Below, one piece after another: positions 25,463 to 33,295 of a DNA stretch of 35,621 nt. The stretch covers positions 1-35,621 of the forward strand of contig JAFVIC010000039.1 of NCBI GenBank assembly GCA_017477935.1, in the 5' to 3' direction. The DNA comes from Akkermansia sp. Lineage in GTDB: Bacteria > Verrucomicrobiota > Verrucomicrobiia > Verrucomicrobiales > Akkermansiaceae. The notes under the pieces were generated by a model, which worked only from the letters and a program-made list of their open reading frames with translations, was not told the DNA's origin and searched no databases. Every line of letters begins with the position of its first letter. Positions within the stretch are counted from its first letter, which is position 1. Made by a program: the position numbers and the translations under genes.

Positions 25463-26083
25463 ATGGCTAACCTGAATAAAGTCATGCTTATCGGCAACCT
25501 CACGGCTGATCCGGAGGTTCGCCAGACCCCCCGCGGCAATTCGCTGACCGAGCTGCGCCTGGCCGTCAACCGCATATCAAGCGGTCCGAACGAAGGCGAG
25601 CGCCGCGAAGAAACCACTTTCCTGGACGTCACCTGCTGGGGTCGCACCGGTGAAGTCGCTGCTCAGTATCTGAGCAAGGGTCGCCCGGTGTTCATTGAGG
25701 GTCGCCTGCAGATGGATACCTGGGAGGACAAGCAGACCGGGCAGCGCCGCAGCCGCATACGCATTATCGCTGAAAATCTGCAGCTGCTCGGCGGTCGCGA
25801 TGGCGCCCAGCAGGGCGGTGGCAACTACGGCAATGGCGGCGGTTACCAGCAGCGCAACAACGGTGGCGGCTACAACAATGGCGGCAACTACGGCAACAAC
25901 GGTGGCGGCTATAACAATGGCGGTGGCTATGGCAATAACGGCGGTGGCTATCAGCAGCGCAGCAACGGCGGCTACAACAACGGCGGCGGTTACGGTAATA
26001 ACGGCGGCGGCTACCAGCAGTCTGCCCCTCAGCAGTCCGCACCCCCCATGCCGGAGGAAGCCGATGACGATATCCCCTTCTGA
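25463..26083 (+). CDS. ssb: Single-stranded DNA-binding protein
   Basis: A 206-residue SSB. Residues 1-110 form the OB fold (MANLNKVMLIGNLTADPEVR, TFLDVTCWGRTGEVAAQYLSKG, GRLQMDTWEDKQTGQRRSR). Then comes a linker of about 80 residues made almost only of Gly, Asn, Tyr and Gln (GGGYNNGG-type repeats), and the acidic tip EEADDDIPF that recruits replication and repair proteins. The linker DNA is itself repetitive (about 25815-26020). The start at 25463 matches the family; an open frame further upstream belongs to the promoter and leader. A strong palindromic terminator follows. Confidence 0.96.
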   Translation: MANLNKVMLIGNLTADPEVRQTPRGNSLTELRLAVNRISSGPNEGERREETTFLDVTCWGRTGEVAAQYLSKGRPVFIEGRLQMDTWEDKQTGQRRSRIRIIAENLQLLGGRDGAQQGGGNYGNGGGYQQRNNGGGYNNGGNYGNNGGGYNNGGGYGNNGGGYQQRSNGGYNNGGGYGNNGGGYQQSAPQQSAPPMPEEADDDIPF

Positions 26084-26111
26084 TAAACACTACATCAGCA
26101 GCAATTTAACG

Positions 26112-26142
26112 AATCCGGCGGGCAATTGCCCGCCGGATTTCA
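26112..26142 (+). terminator. Perfect palindrome after ssb
   Basis: AATCCGGCGGGC (26112-26123) and GCCCGCCGGATT (26128-26139) pair perfectly over 12 bp with an AATT centre, followed by TTTCATC. It ends 13 bases before the folC start codon, so folC reads from a leader with no room for another ribosome-binding element. Confidence 0.7.
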
Positions 26143-26152
26143 TCAAAGACCC

Positions 26153-27361
26153 ATGGCAGACTACAAAGAAGCGCTCGACTGGCTGTACTCCACCCAGATG
26201 TTCGGCATAAAGCTGGGGTTGGAGGGTATCACCCGCCTGCTGAAAGAATGCGGGGTACTCTACCCGCGGGCACGCGTCATTCACGTTGCCGGCACGAATG
26301 GCAAGGGCTCCACCTGCGCCTTTGCCGAGAGTGTGGCGCGAGCGGCCGGTTACAGTACGGGGCTTTTTACCTCGCCGCATTTGGTAGAGTTCGGCGAGCG
26401 TATACGTGTGAACGGGCAGATGATACCCGAGACCGACGCCGCGCGGCTTATCTGCCACGTGCGCGATGTCATTGCCGAGTGGGAAATCAAGCCTACCTTC
26501 TTCGAATTGGTGCTGGCTGTGGCGATGCTCTACTTTGCTGAGCGCGAGGTCGACATCATCATACTCGAAACCGGCATGGGCGGCCGGCTGGATGCCACCA
26601 ACGCCGTGCCGAAAGATGTTGCCGTGCTTACCCCCATCGGTATGGACCACATGCAGTACCTCGGCAGCACACCGGAAGAGATAGCCGCCGAGAAAGCCGC
26701 CATCATCGCCTGGCACCGCCCGGCCCTCAGCGCCCCGCAGCAGCCGGAGTGCGTGCGAGCCATTCACGCTGCCGCTCAGCGCATGGACACCGATTACCGA
26801 ATCGTTACCGATGAGTGCGAGTACGCCTTGGGCCTGCACGGCCCCCACCAGCGGCAGAATGCAGCCCTGGCTCTGGCTGCGCTGCGTGCCCTGCCGCATT
26901 TCCTGGCAAGCGAGGCTGAGGTGGCCCGCGGACTGGCTGAGGTGCAGTGGCCGGGGCGTTTTGAAGAGATAGCGCCGCAGGTTATCATGGACGGTGCGCA
27001 CAACCCGCCCGCCATCCGCATATTGGTGGAGAGCTGGCGGCAGGCCTACGGTGGGCAGCGCGCACGCTGTATCTATGCCGGCTCAGCCGACAAGGCGCTT
27101 GATGAGGTGCTCAGCCTGCTTTCCCCCATTGTGAGCGAGTGGGTTCTGCCCCCGGTACAGAGCCCGCGCATACTTCCCCCGGGTGAGATGGCGTGCAAGG
27201 TCAGCGCCGTGTCGAGCGCACCTGTCAGCACCCCGTCGACTCTGGCCGAGGCGCTGGCAGAGCTGCCGCCGCACACGCTCATCTGCGGTTCGTTCTTCCT
27301 GCTGGGTGAGGCGAAGGCTCACCTGCAACAGCACCCCGATTATCGCAAGACGGAACAGTAA
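26153..27361 (+). CDS. folC: Folylpolyglutamate/dihydrofolate synthase
   Basis: A 402-residue Mur-ligase-type ATP-dependent enzyme that adds glutamate to folates and usually also makes dihydrofolate. Visible are the P-loop AGTNGKGSTCAF (about residues 46-57), the FTSPHLVEFGERIRVNG block, ETGMGGRLDATN, and in the ATP/Glu domain GPHQRQNAALALAA and MDGAHNPPA. Length is typical. The start at 26153 (MADYKEALDWLYS) matches the family; an in-frame codon at 26126 lies inside the ssb terminator palindrome. No Shine-Dalgarno sequence is visible. It is followed closely by two small membrane-protein genes. Confidence 0.93.
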   Translation: MADYKEALDWLYSTQMFGIKLGLEGITRLLKECGVLYPRARVIHVAGTNGKGSTCAFAESVARAAGYSTGLFTSPHLVEFGERIRVNGQMIPETDAARLICHVRDVIAEWEIKPTFFELVLAVAMLYFAEREVDIIILETGMGGRLDATNAVPKDVAVLTPIGMDHMQYLGSTPEEIAAEKAAIIAWHRPALSAPQQPECVRAIHAAAQRMDTDYRIVTDECEYALGLHGPHQRQNAALALAALRALPHFLASEAEVARGLAEVQWPGRFEEIAPQVIMDGAHNPPAIRILVESWRQAYGGQRARCIYAGSADKALDEVLSLLSPIVSEWVLPPVQSPRILPPGEMACKVSAVSSAPVSTPSTLAEALAELPPHTLICGSFFLLGEAKAHLQQHPDYRKTEQ

Positions 27362-27381
27362 CAGCCCGCCCCCCTCGCTGC

Positions 27382-28122
27382 ATGTCGCCCGAAAGTCTCA
27401 ACATCACTATCGCCCTGGCTTGCCTGGCCTATGTGCTCATTTATGATCACCTGGGCCTGTGGCGCAGTATGCTCTGCATAGCAGTGACAGCGGCGGCGGC
27501 CATGACGGCCGGGGTACTGTGGTGGTGCAAGGGTATGTCGGCGGCTGAACCGGCACTGGTAGCCCTGGTGCTGCTGGGTGGCCACGCGCTGTGGGAGCTG
27601 GCCAAGTGGCTCTTCGCCGCCGGGCGCAGCCGGGCACGCGGGCGCAAGCGCGCCAACCTGCCACCGCGGCGCCACAAGCGTGCCACCATGCCCTATGCCC
27701 TGAGCAATGAGGAATTGATTGCTCATTTTCATGCCCTGGCTCAGAAAGATGACCTGGCTGTGGTGAAACCCAACTTTAACTTTCTGGCCTGGAATAACCG
27801 GCAAAGCTACGTCATGCAGCTCTTTCTGCTGCCGGAGGGGGACGGCTGGGTGAGCATCTTCTGGTCACCCACGGAATTCGAGCTGCGCGACCGTGAAATC
27901 ACGGCAGCTTGCCGTGCCGCCGCTGTACCTTGCCACAAAAAACTGCTCGGCACCCGTGCTCAGGGTATCGCCATCTGCCGCGCCGGGCAGCTCACCATTA
28001 CCCCGGCTGACCAGCAGATTCATTTCGATGAATTCCTGCACGGACCCCTGGCACCTCAACCCGAATTCACCGACTGGCTCAGCCAGCAACCCAACTATAG
28101 ACAAAAACATACAATACCCTGA
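27382..28122 (+). CDS. Membrane protein of unknown function
   Basis: A 246-residue protein with two or three N-terminal hydrophobic segments (residues about 8-25, 28-48, 55-78), then a strongly basic patch (SRARGRKRANLPPRRHKRA) that should lie in the cytoplasm by the positive-inside rule. The C-terminal soluble domain of about 145 residues contains FNFLAWNNRQSYVMQLFLLP and WSPTEFELRDREITAACRAA segments. I recognise no family. It is 20 bases after folC and seven bases before the next membrane protein, so these genes probably form one unit leading into radC. Confidence 0.75.
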   Translation: MSPESLNITIALACLAYVLIYDHLGLWRSMLCIAVTAAAAMTAGVLWWCKGMSAAEPALVALVLLGGHALWELAKWLFAAGRSRARGRKRANLPPRRHKRATMPYALSNEELIAHFHALAQKDDLAVVKPNFNFLAWNNRQSYVMQLFLLPEGDGWVSIFWSPTEFELRDREITAACRAAAVPCHKKLLGTRAQGIAICRAGQLTITPADQQIHFDEFLHGPLAPQPEFTDWLSQQPNYRQKHTIP

Positions 28123-28129
28123 ATATACT

Positions 28130-28489
28130 ATGACATCGCGTATCAAATTCATCATCATCAGCCTGTCCAACTTCGTCACGGGGCTCACAAGCGGTATCTT
28201 CATATTCGCACCACTCGTCTGCTGGCTGCTCTGGCGGCGGGATGAGGATGATGACGTGGCTGATTATGCGCGCCGCCGACTCAACACGGCTATCTCGTGG
28301 TTCATCTACTCGGTTGTCGCCGTCTTTATATGGAATTACCTCAGCATGCTGATTGGCATGATGCTGATGGCCGCCATCGCTCTGGGCTGGATTTACTACT
28401 TTGCGCTCGATATGATGCGAGCCGCTCAGGGTGACCCCAGCTATGAGTTCCCGCTTACCTTTGACTTTCTTTCCCGCCCCGAGGAGTGA
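28130..28489 (+). CDS. DUF4870/Tic20-like small membrane protein
   Basis: A 119-residue integral membrane protein with about three hydrophobic segments. The pattern APLVCWLLWRRDEDDDVADYARRRLNTAISW, quoted here in two parts (APLVCWLLWRRDEDDD and ARRRLNTAISW), is that of the DUF4870 family, where a membrane helix is followed by charged residues and an (R/A)LN.. helix. The C-terminus GDPSYEFPLTFDFL also fits. Family function is unknown. Start is the ATG at 28130; a longer frame from 27893 overlaps the previous gene and is a shadow there. Confidence 0.75.
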   Translation: MTSRIKFIIISLSNFVTGLTSGIFIFAPLVCWLLWRRDEDDDVADYARRRLNTAISWFIYSVVAVFIWNYLSMLIGMMLMAAIALGWIYYFALDMMRAAQGDPSYEFPLTFDFLSRPEE

Positions 28490-28504
28490 TACCTGGACTG
28501 AACC

Positions 28505-29224
28505 ATGGAACCGGCACCCACACTCACCTGTCGCCTGAGCGATTTGCCCGCCGAGGAATTACCGCGTGAGAAACTGCTCACGGCCGGGCGGGCTGCGCTG
28601 AGTGATGAAGAGTTGCTGGCCCTTTTTCTGCGCACGGGGCTGCCCGGGTGCAATGTGCTGGAACTGGCAACCCGTCTGAAGCGTGCTGCCGGTTCGCTGG
28701 CTGCCCTGGGTAGCATGGAGGCTGCCGATATTGCCCGCCTGCACAAGGGGGTGGGACGTGCGAAGGCCGCCACGCTGGCCGCGGTGTTCGAGCTGGGGCA
28801 GCGCGCTGCGCGTGAGCAGGTGGAGCGCCGCGCTATCCGCACGGCGGAAGATGTCTACAACCTGCTGGTCGGAGAACTGCGCTACGAAACGCAAGAGGTG
28901 ATGATTGTGCTGCTGCTCGATACCAAGCGCATGCTGATGCGCTGCGAGCGCGTGGCCGCAGGCACGCTCAGCCGCCTCTTGGTGCACCCCCGCAATATCT
29001 TCGCCCCCGTTTTTCAGAACCACGCAGCCAAAATTATCATTGCCCACAACCACCCCAGCGGCGATGTATCCCCCAGCGCGCAGGACGATGAGCTGACCCG
29101 CACCCTCAAGCAGGCTGCCGATGTGCTCTGCATTCCCCTGCTGGACCACGTTATCATCGGCGCGCCTACAGCCTCGCAGCCCCGCCCCTATTACAGTTAC
29201 GCCGAACACAAGAAACTCACGTGA
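28505..29224 (+). CDS. radC: RadC family JAB/MPN-domain protein
   Basis: A 239-residue RadC-like protein. The N-terminus has the usual ELPREKLLTAGRAALSDEELLALFLRTG segment (abridged) with a helix-hairpin-helix-like region, and the C-terminal MPN domain has the metal motif HNHPSGD with a following Asp (SPSAQDDELT). VGELRYETQEVMIVLLLDTK precedes it. Biochemical function is unsettled; the name reflects an old, doubtful link to DNA repair. Its last codons overlap the GTG start of the next gene by four bases, so the two are coupled. Confidence 0.93.
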   Translation: MEPAPTLTCRLSDLPAEELPREKLLTAGRAALSDEELLALFLRTGLPGCNVLELATRLKRAAGSLAALGSMEAADIARLHKGVGRAKAATLAAVFELGQRAAREQVERRAIRTAEDVYNLLVGELRYETQEVMIVLLLDTKRMLMRCERVAAGTLSRLLVHPRNIFAPVFQNHAAKIIIAHNHPSGDVSPSAQDDELTRTLKQAADVLCIPLLDHVIIGAPTASQPRPYYSYAEHKKLT

Positions 29225-29832
29225 AAGATTACCATACACACCACTATAACCCCGCAGGCGGTACCATCTGCGCCGTGACCCGTGCCGATTGGGAGCGCGT
29301 GGCTGCCACCCCCGGCATGACTCCGGCTTTCGGCGTGCACCCCTGGCACGTGCAGGGGGTGGATGCCGCTGAATTGGCCTTCGAGCTGGATGACTGGCTG
29401 AGCCGCTACCCCGCTGCTGAGGTCGGCGAAACCGGGCTCGATGCCGCCGATGCGCACCGCGCCACCCTGGAGCAACAGCGCCTGTTGTTGCACATTCACC
29501 TCGGGGCTGCCTTTCGCCATGAGCGCACCGTTCACCTGCATGGCGTGCGCGCCTGGGCTGAACTGCTGGCCATACTCAAAGAGCGCGCCCGCTGCAACAC
29601 CCTGCCGCGTGTGCTGCTGCACGCCTGGAACGGCCCGCACGAACTCGCACGCGAGTTCCTCGCCCTCGGGGCCATTTTTACCGTGGGCACTCGCGAGCTG
29701 ACTCATTCCCGGGCGCATGAACGCTACGCCCGCATACCCGATGGCCGCATATTCCCTGAGAGCGATGATTCCCCGGCCGACTGGCCGCGCACCCTCGCCC
29801 TCTTTAACCTGCTGCGGCGCGGTATTTCGTAA
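29221..29832 (+). CDS. Short TatD-like metal-dependent hydrolase
   Basis: A 203-residue divergent member of the TatD family (usual length about 255). Counterparts of all metal ligands can be seen: HTH near the N-terminus, GVHPWHV, GETGLD (for GEIGLD), HLHG (for the usual HCR), LHAWNG (for HCFSG) and ESDDSP (for ETDSP). The shortness comes mainly from a compact first third. The family cuts DNA 3' to 5' or acts as a deoxyribonuclease-like phosphoesterase. It starts at GTG 29221, overlapping the radC stop. Activity is likely given the complete ligand set, but the substrate could differ. Confidence 0.78.
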   Translation: MKDYHTHHYNPAGGTICAVTRADWERVAATPGMTPAFGVHPWHVQGVDAAELAFELDDWLSRYPAAEVGETGLDAADAHRATLEQQRLLLHIHLGAAFRHERTVHLHGVRAWAELLAILKERARCNTLPRVLLHAWNGPHELAREFLALGAIFTVGTRELTHSRAHERYARIPDGRIFPESDDSPADWPRTLALFNLLRRGIS

Positions 29833-29861
29833 ACTGTTATCCGGTATTGTTGCATTCGTAT

Positions 29862-31082
29862 ATGATGGACACTCAAAACGAGAAAGAGGAGCTCTTGGCC
29901 GACAGCGGTGCCGAGTCTGTGCCTGCTTTGTTGGTACCCTACCCATCGGTGGAATTGGCAGGGGAGGGGCAGCAGCCCACGGAAAGTGAATTGGCCGCCC
30001 TGCTCAAGTCGCCGCGCCTGCGGCAGCTGCGGGAGCGCTACACCAGCTTGGAACAGGCGGTGGAAATTGCCCGCGAATTCACAGAGTGGGTAAAAAAACA
30101 ACCGGCGGCAGGCAGTGTGCTGCTGAGCGCTGAAGATGGGGTGGATTACTGGTTTGCCGGTGACCTGCATGCGTCTTTCGAGGTGCTGCTGCGTGCGTTT
30201 GCCCTGGTGAGCAGTCGTGCCCGACAGAGCAACCGACAGGCCTGCCTGGTGCTGCTGGGCGATATCATCGACCGCGGTACGGAGGAACTCGCCTGCCTGG
30301 CCATGGTGGAAGACTGGCTGATGTGCGGCGAGATGGACGGCGTGCGCCTGCTGTGCCTGCAGGGAAATCACGATGTCGCGCTGCAACGCTCCATGCGCGG
30401 CGGGTTCAGCTCGTATGTTATCCCGGCGGAGACAGCCGACATCCTCAATTTCATGTACTCCACCCCCGGGGAACGCGCCGCAAGTGAGGTACTGGGCCGC
30501 GCGGCCATGGAACTCGCTGCCACCCGCCCGGTGATGGCGGAAATCACCAACCTGGGGGGCGGGCCGCCCGAGGGCTCGATTCTGCTGGTGCACGCCGGGT
30601 TACCCCACACGGATTTACAGGGGAATGCCCGCAGGCAAATAGCTCAGTTCCGCTGCCTGACACAGCGCCCGCTGCATGAGAGCGTGCCGGCGGATGAGTG
30701 GGACCTGTGGACAGATGATATGCTGTGGAACCGCATGCGCCCCGGGTTGAAGAGCCTGGCACCGCGCCGCGGATTTGCCGGCAACCTGATGGGCGTGGAT
30801 GATGTGAACACCTATCGCCGCCTGCACCACACCCTCACGGGGCGCGCTATCTGCTGCCTGGTGCGCGGGCATGACCACATTCCTGCCGGGTGGTGTCTCT
30901 ACAGCTACCACCCTCAGCATAATCCCCAGCTCAACGATGCTACTCAGCACGAGTGCACAATGCTGGGAATCAATACCATGCGTATCGCCGGCAATCCCAT
31001 GCTTCAGCACGCCTGCCCCATGCTGGCACACTGGCAGCGCGGAGCCGCAGAACTTCTGCTCCACAACCTCATACCCGGCTGA
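29862..31082 (+). CDS. PPP-family Ser/Thr protein phosphatase-like metallophosphoesterase
   Basis: A 406-residue protein with the five signature motifs of PPP phosphatases in order: GDLH (100-103; GDxHG), GDIIDRG (133-139; GDxVDRG), GNHD (168-171; GNHE), HAG (His244) and RGHDH (His337). A helical N-terminal extension of about 95 residues has no hydrophobic segment, so the enzyme is cytoplasmic. It probably removes phosphate from Ser/Thr proteins with a two-metal centre. It could be a partner of the three kinases in the window, but this is inference from co-occurrence, not linkage. Start at 29862 (or 29865) rather than the upstream TTG codons. It converges on rdgB across the heptamer repeat. 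Confidence 0.85.
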   Translation: MMDTQNEKEELLADSGAESVPALLVPYPSVELAGEGQQPTESELAALLKSPRLRQLRERYTSLEQAVEIAREFTEWVKKQPAAGSVLLSAEDGVDYWFAGDLHASFEVLLRAFALVSSRARQSNRQACLVLLGDIIDRGTEELACLAMVEDWLMCGEMDGVRLLCLQGNHDVALQRSMRGGFSSYVIPAETADILNFMYSTPGERAASEVLGRAAMELAATRPVMAEITNLGGGPPEGSILLVHAGLPHTDLQGNARRQIAQFRCLTQRPLHESVPADEWDLWTDDMLWNRMRPGLKSLAPRRGFAGNLMGVDDVNTYRRLHHTLTGRAICCLVRGHDHIPAGWCLYSYHPQHNPQLNDATQHECTMLGINTMRIAGNPMLQHACPMLAHWQRGAAELLLHNLIPG

Positions 31083-31119
31083 CAACTGCTACACCAAGCC
31101 GAATAACAACACAAAACTC

Positions 31120-31224
31120 GTAAATCGTAAATCGTAAATCGTAAATCGTAAATCGTAAATCGTAAATCGTAAATCGTAAATCGTAAATCGTAAATCGTAA
31201 ATCGTAAATCGTAAATCGTAAATC
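31120..31224. repeat. Tandem repeat, 15 perfect copies of GTAAATC
   Basis: The 7-bp unit GTAAATC is repeated 15 times without a mismatch (105 bp). It fills the gap between two converging genes and ends at the base before the rdgB stop codon. On the minus strand all three frames through it are open; on the plus strand all meet TAA. Three more units, one with a single change, occur at 35357-35377. Confidence 0.97.
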
Positions 31225-31812
31225 CTACCTCCCCTTCGTCCAGGCAAGAAACTGCTGCAGGGCATCTGCACGGTGAGAAATGGCGTTCTTCTGCTCCGCG
31301 CTCAGCTGGGCCATCGTGCAATCATAACCGGTCGGAACAAAGAGCGGGTCGTAGCCGAAGCCGTGCTCACCGGCCGGGGTTGAGGTGATAGTACCCTCTA
31401 CCTTACCGGTGAACTCAGCCAGCACACGCCCCCCCTCGGCCACGCACATGCAGCACATGAAACGCGCCGTGTGCGGCTGCGGCAGGGCAGCCAGCTCGCG
31501 CAAAAGGCGGGCATTATTCGCGGCGTCATTCCCATGCTCCCCCGCATAGCGGGCAGACATCACACCGGGCGCACCGCCCTGGGCATCCACGCAGAGACCG
31601 GAATCATCCGCCAGCACCATACCCGGCAGCATGGCAGAAATACCGCAGGCCTTCAGCGCCGCATTCCCGGCAAACGTCGTAGCCGTCTCCTCCACCTCAG
31701 GGGCTGCGGGATAATCCGCCAGACTGTGGACCTCGTAATCCGGCGGCAGCATGGCCGCAATCTCCTGCACCTTGTGGGCATTCCTCGTTGCAACAATCAA
31801 TCTCTTTTTCAT
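31225..31812 (-). CDS. rdgB: dITP/XTP pyrophosphatase
   Basis: A 195-residue Ham1/RdgB enzyme that hydrolyses dITP, ITP and XTP to monophosphates, keeping deaminated purines out of DNA and RNA. The substrate motif IVATRNAHKVQEI, the ADDSGLCVDA block with GAPGVMSARYAG, and GEHGFGYDPLFVP are all present, and SHRADAL ends the fold as usual. It lies seven bases after the MATE transporter gene and is co-transcribed with it. Its TAG stop is directly followed by the heptamer repeat, so the mRNA 3' end carries the repeat and no terminator is visible. Confidence 0.95.
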   Translation of the reverse strand: MKKRLIVATRNAHKVQEIAAMLPPDYEVHSLADYPAAPEVEETATTFAGNAALKACGISAMLPGMVLADDSGLCVDAQGGAPGVMSARYAGEHGNDAANNARLLRELAALPQPHTARFMCCMCVAEGGRVLAEFTGKVEGTITSTPAGEHGFGYDPLFVPTGYDCTMAQLSAEQKNAISHRADALQQFLAWTKGR

Positions 31813-31819
31813 AAAAATA

Positions 31820-33208
31820 TCAAATTACCTCCGTCGGCAGGCACACATCCTTCTTGAAATAACGCTTCATGAAGAGATAAATCACCACGAAGCCCAACAT
31901 CACAGACAGAGCATCGCTCAGCACCTGTGAGTACCATATACCCGGTTCCCCCATATAGCGCGGCAATATCGCCAGGCAGGGCAACAGGAAAATCAACTGG
32001 CGCGTGAGAGTCAGGAAAATACTCATCACCGGCTTGCCGATGGACTGGAAGAAGTTACTGATAACCATCTGCGAACCCACAAAGGGGAACATCAGACTGA
32101 TGACCGTGATACCATAGGCCGCAATCTCGATAATCTGCGTGGCGTTCGCATCCTTCTCTTTCACGAACATACTCACAATCTCGCGCGGGAAAAGCTGCAT
32201 GCACAGCGTGCCGAACAGCGTCACCGCACTCGCAAAAAGCATGGCATATATCAGCACTCGCCGTACACGGCAGAACATGCCTAACCCCAGGTTATACCCC
32301 GCAATCGGCTGCATGCCCTGCGTGATACCCGCCACAATCATCACAAAGAAGAAAATCACACGGTTCACCACACCATAGGCACCCACACCCATCTGCCCGT
32401 CATAGTGCAGGAACAGCTTGTTGAACACCAGCACCACCACGCAGCCCACGATATTCAGCAGGCACGGCGGCATGCCAATCGTGCATATACGCCGCGTGAG
32501 CGGCCAGTTGATAGCGTAGATACCCTTGCAGAAACGCAGAACACTCGACCGCTTGCAGAAATGCGCCAGCACCCACGCCAGACCCACCGTCTGCGCCACA
32601 GCCGTCGCCAACCCCGCACCGGCAATCCCCCAGCCAAAGCTGTAAATGAAAAGCGGGGCCACCGCCACATTCACCACCATCGATATCAGCAGGCTTATCA
32701 TCGCCTTCTTCGGGTAACCGCTCGCGCGCATCAGATGGTTCAGCCCCAGGAACACCGAGTTGAACGGGAACCACAGCATCAGCACCGTCAGGTAATCCAC
32801 AGAAGGCTTCAGCGTATTTTCGTCCGCACCGAATGCCCGCATGATGTCATCCAGCCACGGCAGCGGCAACCAACCCACCACCACACTGGTCAGAAAGCTC
32901 AGAATCAGGCAATGCCCCAATATACGCTCCGCACGCCGGTACTTACCCTGCCCCAGCGCTATACTCGCACTCGCCGCACTGCCCAGCCCCACCAGCGTAC
33001 CCACCGCCACCATCAGGTTCATCACCGGGAACACCAGCGCCATCGCCGTCACCGCATACGCGTCGCACCACTGCCCCACATACATCGCACCCACTATATT
33101 ATAAATGGACATCGCCGCCATTCCCGTAATAGCCGGCAGCGAATAGCTCACCAGCAGCGGCCACACCGGCCGTTGCTCCAGCTCCAGCAGCTTCTCATCC
33201 TTCGCCAT
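31820..33208 (-). CDS. MATE family multidrug/cation antiporter
   Basis: A 462-residue transporter with twelve hydrophobic segments in two halves, of the MATE type that exports cationic drugs or metabolites in exchange for Na+ or H+. Typical segments are SLPAITGMAAMSIYNIVGAMYVG near residue 25 (given in outline), GLGSAASASIALGQG near 75, MRASGYPKK near 165 and the second-half GITQGMQPIAGYNLG near 300. It resembles the MepA-like branch. Substrate unknown. Its promoter (33218-33246) has a consensus TTGACA box, and the ATG is nine bases after the -10 box. It heads a unit with rdgB. Confidence 0.93.
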   Translation of the reverse strand: MAKDEKLLELEQRPVWPLLVSYSLPAITGMAAMSIYNIVGAMYVGQWCDAYAVTAMALVFPVMNLMVAVGTLVGLGSAASASIALGQGKYRRAERILGHCLILSFLTSVVVGWLPLPWLDDIMRAFGADENTLKPSVDYLTVLMLWFPFNSVFLGLNHLMRASGYPKKAMISLLISMVVNVAVAPLFIYSFGWGIAGAGLATAVAQTVGLAWVLAHFCKRSSVLRFCKGIYAINWPLTRRICTIGMPPCLLNIVGCVVVLVFNKLFLHYDGQMGVGAYGVVNRVIFFFVMIVAGITQGMQPIAGYNLGLGMFCRVRRVLIYAMLFASAVTLFGTLCMQLFPREIVSMFVKEKDANATQIIEIAAYGITVISLMFPFVGSQMVISNFFQSIGKPVMSIFLTLTRQLIFLLPCLAILPRYMGEPGIWYSQVLSDALSVMLGFVVIYLFMKRYFKKDVCLPTEVI

Positions 33209-33217
33209 ACGGCTACG

Positions 33218-33246
33218 AATTTACTCCCTCCGCCCTCACTTGTCAA
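33218..33246 (-). promoter_or_regulatory. Promoter of the MATE-rdgB unit
   Basis: Minus strand TTGACA (33246-33241, perfect consensus), 17-bp spacer, TAAATT (33223-33218). Nine bases separate it from the ATG, so the leader is about 2-3 bases. Confidence 0.6.
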
Positions 33247-33295
33247 GTGAATCTGAGCCTCTCTGTTCACTTTAACGTCCTTTTTTCAGAGCAGT

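Noticed and set aside
31120..31224. CRISPR or coding repeat in a minus-strand protein
   Set aside because: It is a pure 7-bp tandem repeat with no spacers. The open minus frames follow from the unit length, and the rdgB stop codon precedes them.
32405..33250. Plus-strand open frame opposite the MATE gene
   Set aside because: The product is dominated by His, Arg and Gln, as expected for the complement of a membrane protein gene. The minus-strand MATE protein is convincing.
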